DNA of 64,000 bases from Stenotrophomonas sp046736075 (GTDB lineage: Bacteria > Pseudomonadota > Gammaproteobacteria > Xanthomonadales > Xanthomonadaceae). The stretch lies in contig NZ_CP177163.1 in NCBI RefSeq assembly GCF_046736075.1, positions 2,294,001 through 2,358,000 of the forward strand. Direction: 5' to 3'. Positions 45,617 through 53,017 of the stretch are shown piece by piece. The notes under the pieces are model-generated. The model was not told the origin of the DNA. It ran no database searches and saw only the letters and a program-made list of their open reading frames with translations. Numbering within the stretch: position 1 is the stretch's first letter; every line of letters begins with the position of its first letter. The position numbers and the translations under genes were made by a program.

Positions 45617-46471
45617 TGCTCGTACTGCTTCGCGCGGCCCTCGCATGCCTACCTCAACCTGTCGCCCGGCCTGGACTTCGAAACCAAGCTGTTCGCCAAG
45701 ACCAACGCCGCCCAGCTGCTGCGCAAGGAGTTCTCGCGCCCCGGCTACGTGCCGCAACCGATCGCGCTCGGCATCAACACCGACGCCTACCAGCCGATCG
45801 AGCGCAAGCTCAAGCTCACCCGGCAGCTGATCGAGGTGATGCTGGAAACCCAGCACCCGTTCTCGCTGATCACCAAGAACGCGCTGGTGGAGCGCGACAT
45901 CGACCTGCTTGCGCCGCTGGCCGAGAAGAACCTGGTGAGCGTGCACTTCTCGGTGACCTCGCTGGACCCGCATCTGTCGGCCCGGCTCGAACCGCGCGCC
46001 TCGGCGCCGCACGCCCGCCTGCGCGCGATGCGGCGGCTGCACGAGGCCGGCATCCCGGTGGGCGTGATGGTGGCTCCGGTGATTCCGTGGATCAACGACG
46101 CCGAACTGGAGGCCGTGCTCGAGGCCGCCCACGATGCCGGCGCCTCCACCGCCGGCTACGTGCTGCTGCGCCTGCCGCTGGAAGTGGCCCCGCTGTTCCG
46201 CGACTGGCTCGACACCCATCACCCCGACCGCGCCGCCCACGTGATGAGCACCATCAACCAGCTGCGCGGCGGCAAGGACTACAACAGTGCCTTCGGCACC
46301 CGCATGCGCGGCGAAGGCGTCTACGCCGACCTGCTCTCCAATCGTTTCAAACTCGCGCGCCGGCGGCTGGGCTTCGACGCCCAGAACAGCCACTGGCCAC
46401 GCCTGGACTGCAGCCGCTTCCAGCGCCCCTTGCCGCCGCGCGAGGATTCGCCGCAGGGATCGCTGTTCTAG
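45617..46471 (+). pseudogene. PA0069-family radical SAM protein, C-terminal fragment
   Basis: From 45617 the frame reads C-S-YCFARPSHAYLNLSPGLDFE and continues without interruption to SPQGSLF at 46471, exactly completing the fragment at 31168-31404. It lacks the N-terminal third and two of three Fe-S cysteines; an internal ATG (45749) would give a non-functional piece. The sequence is GC-rich and chromosomal in style. Its final 170 bp plus downstream sequence are duplicated at 48025. Confidence 0.93.
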
Positions 46472-46513
46472 GTCAGCGGCTGGACACCCGGCCGGACCTG
46501 CGCGAATAATCCG
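46301..46513 (+). repeat. Direct repeat A, copy 1 (radical SAM 3' end)
   Basis: 213 bp covering the last 57 codons of the radical SAM gene and about 40 bp beyond. A second copy, about 90-95% identical by eye, is at 48025-48237. Confidence 0.9.
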
Positions 46514-46633
46514 GCGGGTACAGCGTGCACAGGGAGAGGCGCATGGCCGTCGAAAGATCACGGGCACATCCGTTGTCGCGGACGTGGGCACGCTGGATCT
46601 GCGCGATCATTGTCGCCGTACACAACGCCGCAA

Positions 46634-46950
46634 ACTGATGGTCTTCAATTTGCGGTCAATGTAGGCGCAATGACGCCAAGCACGGTGGGGGATCATCACT
46701 CACATGGCGCGTACTATGTCTATCCGAGTACCGGGCAAGCCCTCAATCCGGAGCTCTTCACGGAGGGGGAGACAATGGGGGAGATTACGGGACTGCGGTA
46801 TTGGATGCCGCAACGGCAGCTCGTTTTGGCAATCCCTACTTCTCTTATCTAGCGTCACCAAGTGGGGTCATCAAAAAATTTGATCCGAGGACTGGAAACG
46901 TCAGGAACACTGACTATCCGAAGCCGGGCGATAGATGTGGATGCAAGTAG
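46634..46950 (+). pseudogene. Orphan Rhs/polymorphic-toxin tip (DUF4329-like), frameshifted
   Basis: Translated fragment: DGLQFAVNVGAMTPSTVGDH, then HSHGAYYVYPSTGQALNPEL, and, after a one-base loss in a G run (5 Gs, near 46767), GDYGTAVLDAATAARFGNPY and SPSGVIKKFDPRTG to a stop at 46948. The HSHG...YLxSPSGxIxKxDPRTG pattern resembles DUF4329 domains at Rhs C-termini. There is no Rhs core upstream. A better-preserved copy with six Gs is at 53020. Confidence 0.65.
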
Positions 46951-46966
46951 CCGGGAGGGCACAGGG

Positions 46967-47326
46967 ATGCATAGAGTTTACTGTCTTGGTTTCGCTGCGC
47001 TTCTCATGGGGGTTATCCCATTTGCCAGTGCTGAAAAGGCATGTGCTGGAGGAGCTGGTGAGGACGCTTCTTCGGCACTTAGGGTCGCCTACGAGCACTT
47101 CGATCATGATCTGTCGAAGACGATGCGTGTGGGGTTGCAAGAAGGTCTAAGGGGATTTCTTGCTCGCATGGAGAACTATCAGATAAGGATCAGCCTTGAA
47201 GGGGACCACTACACTATTCGTTTCACGCCCTCGGCGTATCCGGGAGGCACGCTGAAGGGGGGAGGCGCCGAGTACATCATCAGGAAGTGTTCGCACACGA
47301 TTGAGCGTGTGCGTCCTTATATGTAG
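46967..47326 (+). CDS. Secreted small protein, putative cognate immunity, 119 aa
   Basis: MHRVYCLGFAALLMGVIPFA plus SAEKA is a signal peptide; the mature part (about 95 aa) has the strand-rich pattern IRISLEGDHYTIRFTP. It follows the DUF4329-like tip by 16 bp and is duplicated with it at 53282 (truncated there), so it is most simply a periplasmic immunity protein for that tip. Unrecognised otherwise. Confidence 0.6.
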   Translation: MHRVYCLGFAALLMGVIPFASAEKACAGGAGEDASSALRVAYEHFDHDLSKTMRVGLQEGLRGFLARMENYQIRISLEGDHYTIRFTPSAYPGGTLKGGGAEYIIRKCSHTIERVRPYM

Positions 47327-47543
47327 GGGCTGGTGCCCAACTGGAACGCTTCCGATCGACAAGGCAAAGGGCAAGCTTGGTCTGGACAAGGACGCAGTTC
47401 ATGAAATAAAAAAGGGCGTTGGAGCAGGCTCTAGAACTTGGACAGGTATCGATCCTAGTGGAAATGTCTGGACAGGTGGGGTTGGCGGTTCGGGTGAAAA
47501 TCATGGCCATTACGGCCCCTTTCTACCAGGTGGTGTACCGTGA
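47327..47543 (+). pseudogene. Orphan toxin C-terminal tail (GxDPSGNVW...GHYG type)
   Basis: Begins without a start codon right after the previous stop: GWCPTGTLPIDKAKGKLGLD, then DAVHEIKKGVGAGSRTWTGI and DPSGNVWTGG ending GHYGPFLPGGVP. Its core is paralogous to the end of the Rhs tip at 52075-52551 (DIHGIKAGINAGAKDWFGIS PDGNVW). It is a polymorphic-toxin tail lacking its carrier. Its stop overlaps the GTG of the immunity gene. Confidence 0.65.
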
Positions 47544-47944
47544 CTGAAGAGTGCTTTTCTGTGTCTCTCCGCATATGGCATCCGACGCTATCGACTGATG
47601 ATGTGGTCAAGCAAATCTGCATGAAACCTGAGGTCGCTCATAGTGTGGGGGAGCAGAGGACCAGTCCTTCTGGGGAGATCCTTGAGGGGCTATATCGACG
47701 TACCTACTGCTGCTTTGAATTAACTCGCAAAGCTGCCGGTGTATTTACGGATGCTCTTCCTTCGCTCCTGCAGACCATCAAAAAGCATAAGAACTTCTTG
47801 GAAACTCTGGTGCTTGATGGAGGTCGTTCAGAGCTCTTCGTTGGCGTCTTCGCCGAGGGTGCTACCGGTTTCACGCTGGAGCCGCCCGTCATGATGGAAC
47901 TCTCTGAACTTTCGTTGGAGCTGTCAGTAGATATATACAACTAA
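47540..47944 (+). CDS. DUF4279-type immunity protein, 134 aa
   Basis: CFSVSLRIWHPTLSTDDVVK, a middle SxGEQRTSPSGEIL turn and the C-terminal MELSELSLELSVDIYN strand pattern match DUF4279 proteins, which accompany contact-dependent toxins. It overlaps the orphan toxin tail by 4 nt (GTGA) and is a paralogue of the gene at 52557, which follows the related toxin. It is probably a free-standing immunity gene. Confidence 0.75.
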   Translation: MTEECFSVSLRIWHPTLSTDDVVKQICMKPEVAHSVGEQRTSPSGEILEGLYRRTYCCFELTRKAAGVFTDALPSLLQTIKKHKNFLETLVLDGGRSELFVGVFAEGATGFTLEPPVMMELSELSLELSVDIYN

Positions 47945-48024
47945 CCCCAGCAATGGAATTCCGTCCAGCTGATTGATCCGCTCGCATTGCAGCTGACAGA
48001 AGTTGCGCACGAGCGCGCGTCAAG

Positions 48025-48237
48025 CGCATACGCGGCGAAGGTGTGTACGTCAACCTGCTCTCCAACCGCTTCAAGCTCGCGCGCCGACGCCTGGGCTTCG
48101 ACGCCCAGAACAGCCACTGGCCACGCCTGGACTGCAGCCGCTTCCAGCGCCCCTTGCCGCCGCGCGAGGATTCGCCGCAGGGATCGCTGTTCTAGCTCGG
48201 CGGCTGGACACCCGGCCGGACCTGCGCCAACAATCCG
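48025..48237 (+). repeat. Direct repeat A, copy 2 (radical SAM 3' end, pseudogene stub)
   Basis: Encodes LLSNRFKLARRRLGFDAQNS...SPQGSLF with stop at 48193-48195, nearly identical to the gene end at 46301. It brackets, with copy 1, a 1.5-kb block of toxin/immunity DNA (46514-48024). Confidence 0.9.
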
Positions 48238-48273
48238 CTGTCGCCCATGAGGGGCGTTCCAGGGGGAAAGGAC

Positions 48274-48630
48274 GTGAACATCGGTGCCACCACGGCGGTC
48301 ACCACCGCCGTCAACGCCACGATCATCGCCGTGATCCAGGCGCAACGGCGCAAGGTGCTGGCGCACTTCAACGACCGGCAGGCGCTGTCACCCGAGCGCG
48401 CAGTGCCCACCGCCGGGCTGGAGCCGGCACTGCACTCCACGCTCACGCAGCTGCGCGCGCAGGGCATCATCAAGGACGCCGGGGATGCCTACGCCTACCT
48501 CGATGCCGAGGCACTGCTTGCCTACGAGAAGAAAACCGCCAAAGGCGGTCGCACCGCGTTGATGGTGATGGTGCCGATCCTGGTGGCGTTGGCGGTTGCC
48601 ATTGTGGTGGCGATTACCTCGTCTCGTTGA
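48274..48630 (+). CDS. Small membrane-anchored hypothetical protein
   Basis: About 118 aa from GTG 48274 (behind GGGGGAAAGGA) or 127 aa from ATG 48247. The N-terminus (NIGATTAVTTAVNATIIAVI) is mildly hydrophobic, the middle helical and charged (STLTQLRAQGIIKDAGDAYA), and a C-terminal TM helix follows (ALMVMVPILVALAVAIVVAI). GC-rich, chromosomal style. Likely the native neighbour of the radical SAM gene before the duplication. Confidence 0.6.
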   Translation: MNIGATTAVTTAVNATIIAVIQAQRRKVLAHFNDRQALSPERAVPTAGLEPALHSTLTQLRAQGIIKDAGDAYAYLDAEALLAYEKKTAKGGRTALMVMVPILVALAVAIVVAITSSR

Positions 48631-48772
48631 GATTCAAGCTGTCGGAGAAATCGAAGAAGCCCCCTGTGTTCAACCCCGAATCCAGGCGGCAGGGGCTTGA
48701 TGGCCCGGAAACTGCCATCCCGCAGCACTCAATCGCGCTCCCTTCCACACTGAACCTGTTCAATCCACGCCC

Positions 48773-49246
48773 ATGAATCGAACGATTGCCGCCATTCTCC
48801 TGACCTCGCTGGCAGCAGTTGGGGCCGCTGGTTGCTACTCTGACGGAACAAAAAACAATCTACTCGCGGCCGTCAACTCAGGCGATCTTGTCCAAATCAG
48901 ATCGATCATTGAGAAGAAGCCGGATGTAATAGACGCATATCTCAATGATGGGTGGACGGCGCTGACATTTGCAGCCAAAGACGGGAACGTAAGCGTTGTC
49001 AATTTTCTGATCGAAAAAGGAGCTGACATCAACAAGCTGGAGGGAGGCGGAAACTCCCCTCTATACTGGGCTGCCAAGTATGGTCATGAGGATATCGTCG
49101 CCTTGCTGTTGCGACATGGTGCCAACATCCACCATAAATGTGCGAAGTGCCTTGAGCCTATAGACGTTGCCAGAGAAAACAACTACGAAGGGATTGTGAA
49201 CATGCTCGTTGAGCAGGTAAGCTCACAGGCTGGATTGCCCATGTAG
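48773..49246 (+). CDS. Ankyrin-repeat lipoprotein, 157 aa
   Basis: Signal peptide with lipobox (LTSLAAVGAAGC, Cys about 21), then about four ankyrin repeats: NNLLAAVNSGDLVQIRSIIE, DGWTALTFAAKDGNVSVVNF, GNSPLYWAAKYGHEDIVALL and CLEPIDVARENNYEGIVNML. Small ankyrin lipoproteins often neighbour secreted toxins as immunity proteins, which fits the surrounding region but remains an inference. Confidence 0.75.
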   Translation: MNRTIAAILLTSLAAVGAAGCYSDGTKNNLLAAVNSGDLVQIRSIIEKKPDVIDAYLNDGWTALTFAAKDGNVSVVNFLIEKGADINKLEGGGNSPLYWAAKYGHEDIVALLLRHGANIHHKCAKCLEPIDVARENNYEGIVNMLVEQVSSQAGLPM

Positions 49247-49339
49247 CCGACGCCCAACCTGCGGAAATGGAGGCGCCATCGAAACCTCGCTCAATAGAAT
49301 CTGCGACAGGATCCCAGATCATCCTGGATGTGAGGCGAC

Positions 49340-49807
49340 GTGTTAAAGCTGGATCGAATCCATTTCGACGGAACAACCTGGCATTTTTCCAAGTATTTTG
49401 AGTACATCAGAAGTGTTGCGCACCTGATGCCGCAGCCGCTTGGAGACTATTCGACTGATTGGGAATCCTATGCCCTTAGTGGAACCAAGACACTCCATGA
49501 CGCCAGGCTGCTGTCAGCGATTCTTGACAAGAAGTACGACGGGAAGTACTCAAATGTTGTTTCGTCCGTCGAGCTGAGCTTCATTGATCAGATGTTCCAA
49601 GGAAAAACCACATTGCGGTACGGCGACGTCTCTTCGTACCTCTTCAAGGAAACAGACTCGGATACACATCTGCATGCGGACGTGTTGGTGCACGAGTTCT
49701 CAATCGTTTCGTCCGGCCGGTTCAAGCACCGAATCCTGCTTGATCACTCGGGTGAGATCGAGATTGAATTCGGCACGTTCTCCCATGTGTGGAAGAAGGA
49801 ACTCTAG
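49340..49807 (+). CDS. Hypothetical protein, 155 aa
   Basis: Starts at GTG 49340. Soluble, aromatic-rich, with many beta-type stretches (LHADVLVHEFSIVSSGRFKH, RILLDHSGEIEIEFGTFSHV). No family recognised. It sits among putative immunity and small membrane genes, has lower GC than the core genes, and may itself be an orphan immunity gene. Confidence 0.55.
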   Translation: MLKLDRIHFDGTTWHFSKYFEYIRSVAHLMPQPLGDYSTDWESYALSGTKTLHDARLLSAILDKKYDGKYSNVVSSVELSFIDQMFQGKTTLRYGDVSSYLFKETDSDTHLHADVLVHEFSIVSSGRFKHRILLDHSGEIEIEFGTFSHVWKKEL

Positions 49808-49866
49808 AAGCCCCTCGGGGCCTTTCCGCTCCCTGGGTATCTGCTACGCCAGTTCAGGAAGGAACC

Positions 49867-50229
49867 ATGAGCGCATCGTCTTTCACTTTTCTGATTTACC
49901 TGTTTGGCTTCGTTGGCCTTGCGTCGATCGGCCTACTACCGTTTCGAGCTTGGCAAACCTTGAGGGGCCTATCTAGAAGCAAGTCGTTTCCCATCTCAAG
50001 AACGGCATCGTTCGTCTTCATTGCGTTGATAGCAGCAGTAGCACTCTGGGCTGACGTGCAAGTCACCGCACGAATTTTCAAGTGCCTAACTGGACGTTAC
50101 TGTGGTCCAACCATTGCAGGCGGCTGGATTTATCTGGCAATGCTTGGCGTGGTGTACTTTGTTTTTGAGGCCGCAGTTCTTGGGATGCAGAGGATCAGTC
50201 GAGCCAAGGCAATCAACCCCGCCGCATAG
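49867..50229 (+). CDS. Small integral membrane protein, 120 aa
   Basis: Three hydrophobic helices: FLIYLFGFVGLASIGLLPF, SFVFIALIAAVALWADVQV and GGWIYLAMLGVVYFVFEAAV. Two cysteines lie in a loop (KCLTGRYC). ATG 49867 with AGGAAGGAA upstream is preferred to the longer frame. Unrecognised; it could be a membrane immunity protein. Confidence 0.6.
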   Translation: MSASSFTFLIYLFGFVGLASIGLLPFRAWQTLRGLSRSKSFPISRTASFVFIALIAAVALWADVQVTARIFKCLTGRYCGPTIAGGWIYLAMLGVVYFVFEAAVLGMQRISRAKAINPAA

Positions 50230-50418
50230 ATGTGGCGCACGAACACAATGGCTGGTTGGTAGCAGGGCGAGCTGCCGTTGGGGGGGCGCGGTGGCTAAGG
50301 GCGTTGGCCCAGCGGTGGGTTTGAGAACCGAAGTATCTGCAATGCATGGATCAGCATTCAAAGAAACTTGCAATAATTCCGAGGCACTGGCCGTGGCTGC
50401 CATAACCGGGGAAGAGAT

Positions 50419-50793
50419 ATGCAATTGACGTCGCCGTTTAGGTTCTCTTGTCCACACTGTCATGCGGAGGGACAAGGATTCTCGATTCTTCGATCACTCG
50501 AAAAGACAACGCGAACGTCGTGTTCGATTTGTGGCGTAGCGCTTGAGTCTAGCTCTGGCGGACTCAAGTATGTGCTTCTTCTGTTTTATACCCAGATTGT
50601 GGCCGCACCGGTAGGAATATTCCTGATAGCGGGAGCACTGACCGGGCGTTGGCTATGGGTGGGCGGGGCGTTGCTTGCCAGCATCCTGTTGGTGTGGGTT
50701 CCCCCAATGTTTCTGCACTCACGAACCGTGGCCGTGAAAACGGCTGCGGAGAGACCCCTACGATACGGGCGCAAACCACGACCGGAACAGTGA
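50419..50793 (+). CDS. Zinc-ribbon-like small membrane protein, 124 aa
   Basis: The N-terminal CPHC...CSIC pair (FSCPHCHAEG and RTSCSICGVAL) looks like a zinc ribbon, followed by two TM helices (LLLFYTQIVAAPVGIFLIAG and WVGGALLASILLVWVPPMFL). This resembles the small ribbon-plus-TM proteins common in Xanthomonadaceae; function unknown. Confidence 0.6.
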   Translation: MQLTSPFRFSCPHCHAEGQGFSILRSLEKTTRTSCSICGVALESSSGGLKYVLLLFYTQIVAAPVGIFLIAGALTGRWLWVGGALLASILLVWVPPMFLHSRTVAVKTAAERPLRYGRKPRPEQ

Positions 50794-50988
50794 GGAAGAA
50801 GCCGCTCAGTCCCTTCTGCGCGCAAAGCTACTGAAAGCGCTTCAGGCAGTTGCTGTTCTGAGTCCCAAATGCGTACATCGTTGATGCAGAGCCAATGGCG
50901 TTCAAGGGCGATGGTGCCACATGCTCAACACCGGGGTTGCGTTGAGGCAACCCTCCGCGTTGAGTGCTTTCAGCGCATCCGGCCTGCG

Positions 50989-51309
50989 CTACCGATCTCC
51001 CACTTCCGCGTAGCGCAAGGTGGGCTTCGCGGGCGCCGGAGCGGCAGCGTCGGGCGGTGGGGTCTGCCACAGCGATGTGACGGTGAGCTGGCCGGGGATG
51101 GCTTCGATCCTTACCTGCACGCCTACGTCGAACCCCAGTGCGCGCAGCCAGGCGCCACGCAGCATGACGAAGGGAATGGGACCGACGGCATCGCGGTCCT
51201 CGGGCCCCACCTGCGGCAGTGCGCGCACGTTATGGATGCTGCGGGGCGCGTGGGGCTGCCTGCGCGAGGGGGATGCGCCTTCGGGCGGTTTGATCGGGTT
51301 GGTTGTCAT
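50989..51309 (-). CDS. SymE-like (AbrB-fold) toxin-family protein, 106 aa
   Basis: The core PFVMLRGAWLRALGFDVGVQ VRIEAIPGQLTVTSL matches SymE-family proteins (LxGxWLxxAGFxxGxxVxVxVxxGxLxI), AbrB-fold members originally described as an SOS-induced toxin controlled by an antisense RNA. ATG 51309 has a perfect GGAGG five bases upstream. The Ala/Pro-rich C-terminal tail is extra. An antisense regulator would have to lie at 51290-51440, but none can be proven by eye. Confidence 0.75.
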   Translation of the reverse strand: MTTNPIKPPEGASPSRRQPHAPRSIHNVRALPQVGPEDRDAVGPIPFVMLRGAWLRALGFDVGVQVRIEAIPGQLTVTSLWQTPPPDAAAPAPAKPTLRYAEVGDR

Positions 51310-51623
51310 GATGGCCTCCAATGCGGAAGGGCCCTCGCCGGTGAGGGCGAGGGCGTCGGGAGGTCAAAAACCGCAAAAGCCAGACGGCGGGCGTATTCCC
51401 CCATGAGGGTGTTGTATTAGCCACCCTCCCGACATGGGGCATCCAGTATTTTGGCTTTTTGGAGTTTTTGAGCTCCGTTGACCACCATGCCGAGTGGTGC
51501 AGAAGAAACGAAGTCGATTGTTTCTGTTGAACTTTCAGCTTGAGTAGGCGGCGCCTACCACGTGTCGCTATCGGCTCGGTCCCGCGCCATATTCCGGGCG
51601 TTTATGGGAACTGGCCCGCAGAT
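51310..51623. other. Non-coding region upstream of symE-like gene
   Basis: Contains an 8-bp-stem hairpin CCCTCGCC-GGTGAG-GGCGAGGG (51332-51353), an inverted repeat GTCGGGAGG (about 51356) / CCTCCCGAC (about 51425-51433), and copy 1 of a 79-bp direct repeat (51494-51572) whose partner is at 53437. These could form the symE leader. Confidence 0.55.
51494..51572. repeat. Direct repeat D, copy 1 (79 bp)
   Basis: Starts GTGGTGCAGAAGAAACGA, includes GTAGGCGGCGCCTAC and ends TGTCGCTATC. Only a few substitutions from the copy at 53437-53515. Confidence 0.85.
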
Positions 51624-51811
51624 CTCACCCGCCGCCGTACAGCTTCTCCGCGCTCTGGAACAGGATCCAGCTGGTGGCGATGAACGTGTCGCCGCCCTGC
51701 GGCCGGTTGCCGCGATGGGTGTGGGTGAATGCCGTCGGCGCGATCAGCAGGCTGCCGGTGCGCGGCGCGATCTGAACAGGAACTCGGTTTCGCCCTGCTC
51801 GACGTCGTCGT
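51624..51811 (-). pseudogene. Direct repeat B, copy 1: duplicated 3' end of the 2OG-Fe(II) oxygenase gene
   Basis: Matches 56947-57144 (3' end of the intact oxygenase) almost base for base, including the EKLYGGG stop region, but has lost about 11 bp (TTGCGGCCCTGG region near 51771), which shifts the frame. It then runs directly into Rhs core sequence. Confidence 0.88.
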
Positions 51812-52551
51812 AATGGTTCGATGGCGAGCTGGTGGGCCTGGCGCGAAACGGGCAGTTGAACTTCGTCCACACCGATCACCTTGGCCGGCCGGACTTCGTG
51901 ACCAACGCGGGGCGGCAGACGGTCTGGAAGGCATACAACTACGCATACGGACGCAGTGTTCAGCAGGACGATATCGGCGTACTTAACATCGGCTTCCCCG
52001 TGCAGTACTACGATGCAGAATCAGGGCTTTGGTACAACGGCTTCCGCGACTATGATGCGAGCATTGCGCGGTAGGTGCAAAGTGATCCCATTGGGTTGGC
52101 TGAGGGAATCAGCACCTATGCCTATGTGGGGGGAATCCGATCAGCTTCGTTGATCGGCTTGGATTACAAGCGACAACGGTTGATGCCTGTTGCGCTCGTT
52201 ACGGAGCCGCTGCGTGTGCAGAAGTGGTTTCTGGGGGGGGGAGCTGCCAACCTGGCACCGAAGGCGTTGGGCACCGGCTTTGCCGCTTGGGCATGGTGCA
52301 GGATGACTGGCTGCACTATCCCGAATGCGCAGATGTCGAAAGCGAAGCCTTCCAGAGAACAGAAGCCTGATAACTGCCCAGCCGGTAAAAAATCAATTGA
52401 TCAGTGGCCGGGCGTTAGCAGAGACGATATTCATGGAATCAAGGCAGGGATAAATGCCGGGGCCAAAGACTGGTTTGGAATTAGTCCTGATGGAAACGTC
52501 TGGATCAATGAAGATGGTGTGGGAAGTGATCGAGGACATTTTGGTGATTAA
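51812..52551 (+). pseudogene. Orphan Rhs C-terminal tip with toxin tail, interrupted by TAG
   Basis: Reads in frame DGELVGLARNGQLNFVHTDH LGRP, then YDAESGLWYNGFRDYDASIAR, a TAG at 52072-52074, and VQSDPIGLAEGISTYAYVGG. The standard Rhs junction is GRYVQSDPIGL, so the stop replaces the Tyr codon (TAC to TAG). After the core comes a unique tail ending DIHGIKAGINAGAKDWFGIS PDGNVW...GHFGD, a polymorphic toxin domain related to the tail at 47327. The rest of the Rhs protein is absent. The piece after the stop could start at GTG 52075. Confidence 0.8.
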
Positions 52552-52556
52552 CTGCT

Positions 52557-52976
52557 ATGAGTAATTCGATCCGATACAGAATCTCGCTTCGAATTACACA
52601 TCCAAGTATCGCAAGTGATGAAATAAGCGCTGAACTTGGACTCAATCCCAGGATCTCTTACACGGCTGGCGATAAGAAGCTGACGCCAAAAGGGAGAGAG
52701 GTTCCTGCCACCAGAAAAGAAACTTTCTGGTGCTATGAGCTGCCCACAGGCGATGAGCCATTCGAACTTGTGATATCGCGCTTCAGCAAGGAATTGGCTG
52801 AAAAAAAGTCATTTTTGGATCGTCTGTCTTCCACCGGAGGGCACGTGGAGCACTTCATTGGGTGGTTCTCTCCCGAAAACTCAGGGTTCGTCTTGGAAAA
52901 TGGCCTTTTGAAGCTGCTCGCGGAGCTGAAGATCACCTTGGCGTTCGACATATATAACGATCCTCAGTCAGCGTAG
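52557..52976 (+). CDS. DUF4279-type immunity protein, 139 aa
   Basis: SIRYRISLRITHPSIASDEI, LGLNPRISYTAGDKKLTPKG and the C-terminal LLKLLAELKITLAFDIYN show the DUF4279 fold pattern and paralogy to the gene at 47540. It starts 5 bp after the toxin tail, the expected position for cognate immunity. It appears intact although the toxin is interrupted upstream. Confidence 0.78.
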   Translation: MSNSIRYRISLRITHPSIASDEISAELGLNPRISYTAGDKKLTPKGREVPATRKETFWCYELPTGDEPFELVISRFSKELAEKKSFLDRLSSTGGHVEHFIGWFSPENSGFVLENGLLKLLAELKITLAFDIYNDPQSA

Positions 52977-53017
52977 CCCGGATGGAGCGCCACGCAATCC
53001 GGGATTGAAATGATCGA

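Larger units (their letters stand above)
31405..45622. mobile_element. Genomic island (14.2 kb) inserted in a radical SAM gene, carrying a replacement copy
   Basis: The boundaries are set by where the split host gene breaks off (31404) and resumes (45617-45623, still in frame). The interior is clearly more AT-rich with different codon use. It carries a full-length radical SAM copy at 32357, defence-type genes and decayed recombinase genes. CATAAGTGTT at 31415-31424 near the left end and CATAAAGTGTT at 45604-45614 near the right end are candidate end repeats. No tRNA gene lies at either edge. Confidence 0.88.

Noticed and set aside
31380..45640. tRNA-borne integration site for the island
   Set aside because: No tRNA or tmRNA sequence is visible at either edge; the target is clearly a protein-coding gene.
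45580..46509. 309-aa plus-strand open frame across the island's right junction
   Set aside because: Wrong frame relative to the radical SAM C-terminus; Arg/Pro/Ala-rich shadow.
48003..48776. 257-aa plus-strand open frame
   Set aside because: Out-of-frame reading through the duplicated radical SAM end and the next small gene.
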